Source: Plectrocnemia conspersa (taxonomy: Eukaryota > Arthropoda > Insecta > Trichoptera > Polycentropodidae). Taken from it: a stretch of DNA of 64,000 nt. Under the pieces are notes generated by a model. The model did no database searches and was not told where the DNA came from. It saw only the letters and a list, made by a program, of their open reading frames with translations. Numbering within the stretch: position 1 is the first letter of the stretch; each line of letters starts with the position of its first letter. The stretch lies in the NCBI GenBank assembly GCA_009617715.1, contig VTFK01000302.1:62001-126000 (forward strand), read 5' to 3'. The position numbers and the translations under genes were made by a program. Below are positions 57,641-64,000 of the stretch, piece after piece.

Positions 57641-58225
57641 TGTGTATGTTATAAATATACTGATACGTGTTTAGTGTATAGGCTTGTTATAAAGTAAGGA
57701 GATGTCTTTAATTGCTAAGATCTTAAAAATAATTTAATTAGTTTGAAGTATTTTTTATGGGTTTTTTAGGGTAACCATTAAAATATAAGTAACAAAAAGA
57801 CGCATCAACAGCTTTTCGTGAGCTCAGAGCAGATTCTTAATTAAAAATTTGTATGAAAGGATAAGTTGGTTTTAAATCAGTTAATTCATCTATATTTCAG
57901 CATTGATGAATGAGATAAAAAACTGCTCAAAAGTCTAGGGTTGCACAAAAAGTTCCTTATCATTTTTTTATCTTTGAGTCATTGTATTTAATTTATTTAT
58001 TTTAAATACATTATAATATGTTATTATTTACTTATTATCTTGTATTATAAGTTATTATTTTAGAAAAATTCTTGGAAAGGAAAACTTATTATGTTTTCAT
58101 TACCAGTGACGTCCCTAAGTTATGTGCTGCCCATAGGCAGAGTTAAAAATAGCGCTTTTTCGAAGTAATATTTTTTAAATTGCATTACAAATTATATATG
58201 TAAATTATAAAAGAGCTTTTAAAGT
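57641..58225. other. AT-rich stretch, nothing recognised
   Basis: A short GACGTCCCTAAGTTATGTGC word near 58,107 is reminiscent of a MITE end. No gene. Confidence 0.4.
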
Positions 58226-58231
58226 ATATTC

Positions 58232-58463
58232 AAACCGAATTTTGTTCAATAGGAGGGCGCAAAAACAATTATCACTTCTCAGAAGTCAAAAATTCACGTC
58301 AAAAGCAATAAAATCGTGTCGGCGCCGTCGCAGTGGGAACGCTCGGCAACGAGCGTTTCCACTGCGATGGCGACGGCACGATTTTATTGCTTTTGACGTG
58401 AATTTTTGACGTCTGAGAAGTGATAATTGGTTTTTGCGCTCTCCTATTGGGCAAAATTCGGGT
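58232..58463. mobile_element. Long palindromic MITE (about 232 bp)
   Basis: Left arm 58,232-58,345 and right arm 58,350-58,463 are near-perfect reverse complements around GCAA. Ends read AAACCGAATTTTG and CAAAATTCGGGTT, the centre CGCTCG-GCAA-CGAGCG, with GC-rich GTCGGCGCCGTCGCAGTGG next to it. Half copies lie at 306-422, 58,515-58,630 and (decayed) 58,967-59,055. Such a perfect palindrome could extrude a cruciform. Confidence 0.9.
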
Positions 58464-58514
58464 TATATGTTCCTTATTTAATTTCTAATATAACTATAAG
58501 AGTTGTAGTATGAA

Positions 58515-58630
58515 TGAGCGTTCTTACTGCGACGGCGCCGACACAATAGTATTGCTTTTGACGTGAATTTTTAACTTTTAAGAAAGGATAATTGATTTTT
58601 GCGCTCTCCTATTGCTCAAAATTTGGTTTA
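58515..58630 (-). mobile_element. Half copy of palindromic MITE
   Basis: Matches only the right arm of 58,232-58,463: GAGCGTTCTTACTGCGACGG, GCTTTTGACGTGAATTTTT, GCGCTCTCCTATTG. Confidence 0.85.
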
Positions 58631-58709
58631 TTTATGCTTCATTTGATTTTCACTTATTGTTATTCGTAATATTGTTATAAAAAGTCTTATTATAAATGTT
58701 GCCGCTGCG

Positions 58710-58966
58710 CAGTGGCATTTTTATGGGGGGTGGAGGGGGCGGGCCGACCCGGGCGGCACTTGGTTGGGGGCGGCATATTTGCGATGGGATCGTCTAGTGT
58801 GGTTCTTAACCTTGAATTGACTAAAACATATATAAATCCACGAATAACAAGAGCTTAAAATTAACCAATTTATTATTTTAAGAAATGCTGATTTTATGAC
58901 CCTGAAAAAAATGTATGGGAGGGGCGGCAATCGCCCTGGGCGACGCATACCCTAGCTACGCCACTG
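58710..58966 (-). mobile_element. hAT-type MITE, both ends present
   Basis: It begins CAGTGGC and ends GCCACTG on the plus strand. The minus-strand sequence closely matches 551-795. It lies between fragments that resemble palindromic-MITE sequence (GCCGCTGCG on the left, ACGGCATGATTTTTCTTGC on the right). I did not find a clean 8-base duplication. Confidence 0.8.
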
Positions 58967-59055
58967 CAACGGCATGATTTTTCTTGCTTTTGCCGTGAAT
59001 TCTAAGGGGAGGGGTAAATGGGTCCATTTGTTTCTCTCCTTGAATTTGGCAAAAA
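58967..59055 (-). mobile_element. Decayed half of palindromic MITE
   Basis: ACGGCATGATTTTTCTTGC, TTTTGCCGTGAATTCTAAG and TTCTCTCCTTGAATTTGGC correspond to the right arm of the palindrome with substitutions and an inserted G-rich stretch. Confidence 0.55.
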
Positions 59056-59600
59056 ATGCATGTTTTTTAATGCAATATATTGTAAATTAAATTTGTGTGT
59101 TAATTTTTTGACTTTTTCAAAACTTGTTCTGTGATAATTTTCTGCTCCTCAGGACTTGCCACTATGTTACACCAAATACTCTTAAAATTTCCGAGATTTT
59201 AAATTGTTAGGATAAATCTTAGCAGTAGAAATAAATACATTCTCTGAAATCAAACTTTAAATCTTATACATATATATTCATATTTTATAAATAGTTGAGT
59301 TAAATAAAAATCAGCAGTTTTTGATTATATCTCTCACAAATAAAATAGAAAAGTTATTAAAATAAATTAATAGCATAGTGACCTAAAAATTTATCCTAAT
59401 GCGTTAAGATTTTTTTATTATAATTCAGAGGCTCTTAATATTTTTTGTTATGTTAATTTATTTCGTACTCTTTAATTTATTGATATTATTTTCTATAAAA
59501 ATAAAAAAAAAAACATTATATAAACATAATGTTTATTATTTATTATTTTTTCAGTTGTATATGTAAATATATAACTAGCTGGAGTACCTAAAAACAGTGA
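59056..59600. other. AT-rich stretch, nothing recognised
   Basis: No gene or shared repeat recognised before the LINE/R1 region. Confidence 0.45.
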
Positions 59601-59609
59601 AAGATCATC

Positions 59610-59627
59610 CGCCGTACATGTACGGCG
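59610..59627. repeat. Perfect 18-base palindrome
   Basis: CGCCGTACATGTACGGCG is self-complementary and lies 22 bases before the R1 core. It may be part of the same repeat or of the LINE 5' end. Confidence 0.85.
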
Positions 59628-59648
59628 ATACCGCTCAAATAGCTTAGG

Positions 59649-59709
59649 AGCTGGATGGCGACAGTCATAGACGAGTCGGCTAGTGCAGATGTCTTGACTC
59701 TAACAGAAT
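59649..59709 (+). repeat. Dispersed repeat R1, copy 3
   Basis: GGAGCTGGATGGCGACAGTC, GAGTCGGCTAGTGCAGATG and TTGACTCTAACAG match the 16.35 kb copy at about 53 of 61 positions. It lies upstream of the LINE, so it may be part of a LINE 5' region or an unrelated neighbour. Confidence 0.7.
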
Positions 59710-60325
59710 AGAAGACGTTCCGTTATTAAGAAAAAACAATCTAAAATCTGTATATACGATGTCTACTTTAATTTCCGCATTGACAGATTTTGTCACCGTT
59801 TTGGTGAAAGACATAAATATATTAATAGTGGAATGGGTGGAACGAAACCTATGATGTAGGTCTGTTCCCTTTTGGGCGGCCTTGCGAACGGTTGTGTTCA
59901 ATCGGTCCCTTAGAGACAAAGCAGGTAGCGACAGCGCCGACTTGTGTAGGCGCAGGCAGGCGAAATTCCTTGCATTGTCTTCCACTGTTTGGGACGACCG
60001 TTACAAAACGCCGACCAGCTGCGGGCTACATCTCCAATCAATTCCCGCCAAGCGGCGGGAACCTTATCAGGGTTGTACCTTTTATTAAGAAATAAAATAA
60101 TTATTTAATTGTTAAGGGATGGACAGGTACGTCCAGTACTTAAATTCGGCCAAGAGCCAAAATGGGGAATGGCAGGTCCCGAAAAACCCAGCCAAAGACC
60201 GCGTGCGGGATCGGACGACAATCCGATTCCCATTAAAATAAATTCACCGGCTTGAAACCGGTAGATAATGAACTGGGCGCTACAGGCGCTATTCTTAAAA
60301 CTCGCGCGTTCCCCGATCATAATGA

Positions 60326-61340
60326 AGGCGGGGAAAATCTCACCGTGAAACGGTAGATTTAATTAAAACGTGTATCGGAGACAACTTCGTTCTCAGATAC
60401 ACTAGAAACGGAAACGTTTCGATCCAGACACGTAGCGTGTCTGATCATGAAAAAATGAGAAATGGTCTCAAAAACACCATGAGGCCATTTCATACGTTCA
60501 CGCTTAGCGGGGACAAGCAAAGAAAGGCGGTCATTAAAGGCCTCCACCTCGTCGAGGTAGACGAGATAAGAACCGACCTTGCCGGGCAAGGGTTCGAGGT
60601 GACGTCAGTAGTCGCCTTAAAAAAACAAAAAAAAGGAAGCGCGGGCAATTACCCGTGCTATCTTGTTAATCTTCCCAAAAAACACTGATATGGGGAAATT
60701 TAAAAGTGTGGTAAAATATGTTTGCCACACAAAATTTCTATTGAGAAATATAGAAACAAAATGTAGGCACGCAATGTTTCAGGTGTCAAAATTTCGGCCA
60801 CGCCGCGAGGAACTGCAGTGGCAACCACGATGCGTGAAATGCGCCGAAGAGCATCTCACCTCCAGCTGCACAAAAGGACCGCGAGGAGCCGGCAAAATGC
60901 TGCAACTGTGGGGAAGCCCACCCGGCAAACTTTGGCTTTTGTAAAGCTAAAGTTAGCTACGTCGGAGCTATCTTGAGCTCCAAAACGAGAACTACTGGAC
61001 GACAGCAGCAGCAACCAGCCCCAAAGAAGCAGGAAGACCGCCAGCTATCCGAGAGGGAAAAGAGGGCAGCCTTGGTGGCGAAAATAACACCCATCCCCCC
61101 AATGCCGATCAGAGGAACTAAAAGACTCCAGCTGGATCAGTTGAAATTCCAAGTGGAGCCAAGATATCAGAGGACAGCCCCCAGCCACCAAGCCAGAAGC
61201 CACATTCAGAGCCGTCAGCGAGCTGTCCAGAGGTAAAAGAGTTGATGAGTTCGCTTATCGGACTCAAAACGGTTAGCAAATTGCAAATCGCAATTTGAAA
61301 AATGGAAATCCTATTGGACTTCCTCGATAAATTAGATTAA
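60326..61340 (+). pseudogene. LINE ORF1, gag-like nucleic-acid-binding protein, frameshifted
   Basis: The first piece (60,326-60,688) holds a PRE_C2HC-type domain: FHTFTLSGDKQRKAVIKGL then a VEVDEIRTDL...GFEVTSVVALKK...YLVNLPKK fold. After a frame change near 60,675 the sequence continues into three zinc knuckles lying in different frames: CFRCQNFGHAARNC (about 60,777-60,820), CVKCAEEHLTSSC (about 60,832-60,870) and CCNCGEAHPANFGFC (about 60,899-60,943). A Gln/Pro-rich region follows (60,973-61,236), then a Leu-rich C-terminal tail ending at TAA near 61,338. The domain order is that of Jockey-clade ORF1. At least four frameshifts. Confidence 0.85.
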
Positions 61341-61345
61341 ATCTA

Positions 61346-61985
61346 ATGGGTTTAAGCGTGGTCTTCTGGAATTCCAATGGGATTCGCCGGAAGGTGGACG
61401 AAATGATGCAGATGGTTCACAACTTGGGCGTGGATATTATAATGTTAACCGAAACCCGTCTAAAGCCGGAACATAATTTTAAAGTCGCTGGTTTTAACTG
61501 TTACCGTAACGATAGGCCTAGTGGAATCGGTGGAGGGTCGCGATTCTTATTCGAAACGAAATCAAACACCACGAGGTGAGCATTCCCGAGACCCGAGTGC
61601 CTCGAAGCGGTAGCTGTTTCGATAATTGTCGACAATAAAAAAAACTATTATTAATCTCAGCATACTACCCTAAACAAGGAGGACCATTTCGAAGTGATAT
61701 TCGTAAAATTATCGCCTCTGGCGAACGCGTAATTGTGGCCGGTGATTTTAACGCAAGACACTCGCTGTGGAACTGCGATCGCGCAAACCAAAACGGAAAT
61801 ACTTTGCTAGATATTTTAGGAAAACGCGATATACATGTAGAATTTCCAAACTCGCACACCTTTTATCGCAATGGTAGGCCGTCAACGCTTGACATAGCGA
61901 TTTGCAAAACTTCCCAGGCATGGCGCTTGAAACCTTGCAGCAATTATCGTCAGATCCTTACCGGCTAAATTTACAATTGGTATCA
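61346..61985 (+). pseudogene. LINE ORF2 part 1: endonuclease domain, broken
   Basis: It starts with ATG six bases after the ORF1 stop. The EEP/APE-like nuclease landmarks are present: WNSNGIRRK (about 61,367-61,393), LTETRLKPE with the catalytic Glu (about 61,445-61,472), AGDFNARHSLWNC (about 61,738-61,778) and NGRPSTLDIAIC (about 61,871-61,906). The final SDH motif reads SSDP (about 61,942-61,955), so the catalytic His appears lost or shifted out of frame. Frameshifts near 61,550-61,640 and 61,950 break it. Confidence 0.85.
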
Positions 61986-62560
61986 ATGCTGAAAATAGAT
62001 AGAAGTTATTATGTTTTCAGAAGCCGACTGGCCCGGTTTTAAAGAGCATGTAAATAACAGCTTACACGTCAACGCGTCCTTGTTCTTTCGTAACAAAATC
62101 CAAATAGATGCCGGGATAAAACAATTTACCGAATCGATATGTGACGCTGTAGCTGCTCATACTCCGCGTCGGCCCTTAGACACGTTTAAATTAAAATTAA
62201 CGTCAAAATTAAGGAATTAATCGCGACAAAAAATCGTCTTCGAAAGCGCTGGCAAAAGAGCAGAGACAAGGAGTTGAAATCCCGGGTAAATTCTCTCACA
62301 GCAGCGATCGCGCGTCAAATCTCAAGTTTAAAAAAAAAATCATTCGTGGTCGCGTAAACTCGAAACCGCAAAATACGCAGGATAATAGCATTTGGCGTTT
62401 ATCAAAAAAGCCGTCCGTCGGAAAAATTGCAACATTCCACCGCTAGTTACCGCTAATGGCGATAAAGCTACGACCGACGTAGAAAAGCCGAAATCCTCGC
62501 GAACAATTTCGAAAAATCACACACGGTTTGACTAAAACATGAAACATGCAGAAACGGATC
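61986..62560 (+). pseudogene. LINE ORF2 part 2: linker, broken
   Basis: The frame resumes at about 62,011 (EADWPGFKEHVNNSL) to a stop at 62,218. It then continues in other frames with a basic segment (KNRLRKRWQKSRDKEL, about 62,227-62,275) typical of the region between endonuclease and reverse transcriptase, through an A-run frameshift near 62,330. Confidence 0.75.
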
Positions 62561-63940
62561 GCTACGTCATGCAGTCCGTAGAAAATTTTCGCGAACTTGA
62601 AATTTTAGAAGAAATTCCTCTTAAGGATCTACTGATTAAACCTTATGAAATCTGCCAAGCAGCTCATAGGTGTAAGATTAGGAAAGCCCCGGGGCTGATA
62701 AAATAGAAAATATCGTATTAAGGTACTTGCCTCAGAAGGCGCAGATTTATCTTTGCAAAATTTTAAACGGCTGTCTTAAAATTGGTTACTTTCCGTGGCT
62801 TGGAAATCTGCCACCATTTTTCCAATTTCAAAAGCCGGGAAGGACCCACGCAAGCTTCTAGCTACAGACCAATTAGTCTGTTATCAACTCTCAGTAAAAT
62901 CTTCGAGCGTCTCATTTTAAAAGGATTTTTACCTACGATAAATAAAACAATACCAAATTTCCAATTCGGTTTTAGATCCGGCCATTCGACCGCACACCAA
63001 CTCACTCGAGTTGTCGAATTTATTTCGAAAAAATTTAATATCCGTAAGGATACCGGCATGGCTCTTTTGGACATCGAAGGCTTTTTTGACACAGTTTGGC
63101 ACGATGGATTAATATATAAACTTCTTTAAAGCTGAAACACCACTTCCACTCGTCCGTATAATCGACGACTATCTACGTGATAGAACATTTACGGTCACCA
63201 TAAAGGTGAAAAATTCAAACCCAAGAAAAGTCCCGATGGGAGTTCCGCAAGGCAGTATTCTCGGCCCTCATCTATTCTCCGTATATATTCATGACGTTCC
63301 CGTGCCACAAAATTGTCAACTCGCGCTATATGCGGATGACCTAGCGATCTATACCTGCTCATCAAGCAGAAAAATAATTGCCAGAAGACTGGAATTTGGC
63401 TTGCAAAAACTGCGAAATTTCTACAGTAAGTGGAAAATTAAAATAAATTATTCAAAACAGAAACCATCATGTTCTCTCGCAGATCAAAGCGGCCATGCCA
63501 TCACGTATTGTAATGAATGGTGAGGCGATTCCTTGGGCAAGATCAGTAAAATACCTAGGTCTCCACTTAGATTCCCGTCTTAACTGGAAAAGACAATTAG
63601 AGAACATCAGACAAAAAGGTCTTTCAGCAATTTCAGCTCTAGCTCCCATATTTAGAAGAAGAAGTGGTCTCAGTAGTAAAAACAAACTCTTGTTGTATAA
63701 AACAATGATACGACCACTACTTACTTATGGCGCTCCCGTGTGGTCCAGTTTATCTAATAGCTCCTACAGAAAAATAGGCGTAATTCAAAATAAGTGTTTG
63801 AGAATTTCAGTAAATGCCCACCCCAGGATTAGCCTCAACCAACTTCACTTCAGAAGTGAACGTATGGAGACCATAAAGGACTTTTGCCATAGACAGACCT
63901 TTAACTTCTATAGGAATTTAAAAAAACAATAAGAGCACCA
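62561..63940 (+). pseudogene. LINE ORF2 part 3: reverse transcriptase and thumb, broken
   Basis: Landmarks in order: EICQAAHRCKIRKAPG (about 62,650-62,698); SSYRPISLLSTLSKIFERL (about 62,858-62,913); FQFGFRSGHSTAHQLTRVV (about 62,960-63,017). Motif A is ALLDIEGFFDTVWHDGL with both Asp residues (about 63,061-63,110). After a frameshift near 63,125, motif B is VPMGVPQGSILGPHLFSVYI (about 63,231-63,290), and motif C is LALYADDLAIY with the catalytic Asp pair (about 63,320-63,352). Another frameshift near 63,470 leads to the thumb and C-terminal region (63,495-63,932) with VKYLGLHLDSRLNW, LLYKTMIRPLLTYGAPVW and IGVIQNKCLR. A final NDLPFRY-like tail runs to the window edge. Confidence 0.9.
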
Positions 63941-64000
63941 ACACCTGTCTCACTGATATTGGCAAATACAACCTTAATGACCTACCGTTTAGGTATAAAC

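Larger units (their letters stand above)
59710..64000 (+). mobile_element. Jockey-type non-LTR retrotransposon, 3' end outside window
   Basis: Base composition changes from AT-rich to nearly balanced, and two successive coding regions (ORF1 60,326-61,340; ORF2 from 61,346) have the order gag-like zinc-knuckle protein then endonuclease and reverse transcriptase, with no RNase H seen. The 5' boundary is uncertain: 59,710-60,325 is GC-rich and probably 5' UTR with no frame of note. The last codons and 3' end lie beyond 64,000. Multiple frameshifts and stops mean this copy cannot move by itself. Confidence 0.85.

Noticed and set aside
59680..60589. Several overlapping frames in both directions upstream of LINE ORF1
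   Set aside because: They lie in the GC-rich LINE 5' region or are antisense to ORF1 and share no motif with known proteins.

Overview
This looks like animal, most probably insect, nuclear DNA. It is strongly AT-rich and full of short tandem and inverted repeats. It carries a short TTAGG run (the common insect telomere unit) and remnants of hAT, piggyBac, mariner and pogo/Tigger DNA transposons and Jockey-type LINEs. The mix would suit a hemipteran or related insect, but that is a guess. I recognise no intact host protein gene, rRNA, tRNA or CRISPR array in 64 kb. Every recognisable coding sequence belongs to a mobile element, and every one is broken.

Layout: 0.05-1.4 kb holds twin hairpins, half of a palindromic MITE, a truncated hAT-type MITE and a minisatellite. 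3.5-7.0 kb is a transposon cluster: an internally deleted pogo/Tigger element, a MITE, a LINE tail and a hAT element with an 8-bp target duplication. 10.1-11.0 kb is the first of three copies of a TA-flanked element of about 870 bp. 17.5-19.6 kb (-) and 43.4-45.1 kb (+) are two decayed copies of one piggyBac family. 19.7 kb is a LINE 3' tail, 21.8 kb a mariner helix-turn-helix fragment, and 30.2 kb (+) and 46.5-47.3 kb (-) are LINE reverse transcriptase relics. 35.6 kb has a (TA)~77 tract. 40.3-41.9 kb is a degenerate array of six related units. 51.9-54.7 kb is a ZBED5/Buster-like hAT with perfect 8-bp target duplications; it is interrupted by the TA element, which itself contains a TTAA-flanked piggyBac-like MITE. 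56.2-57.0 kb is the third TA element. 58.2-59.1 kb is a palindromic MITE cluster holding a hAT-type MITE. 59.6 kb to the right edge is a Jockey-type LINE with decayed ORF1 and ORF2 that runs off the window.

Between the elements lie long AT-rich stretches broken by about twenty compact islands (0.15-0.5 kb) of more GC-balanced, low-repeat sequence with no recognisable protein. Their number and character resemble conserved noncoding or enhancer elements in a gene desert beside a developmental regulator, but this is inference and needs alignment to related genomes. No operon-like or pathway logic links features here. The most informative structures are the nested transposons, the dispersed short repeats, the degenerate array and the island archipelago.
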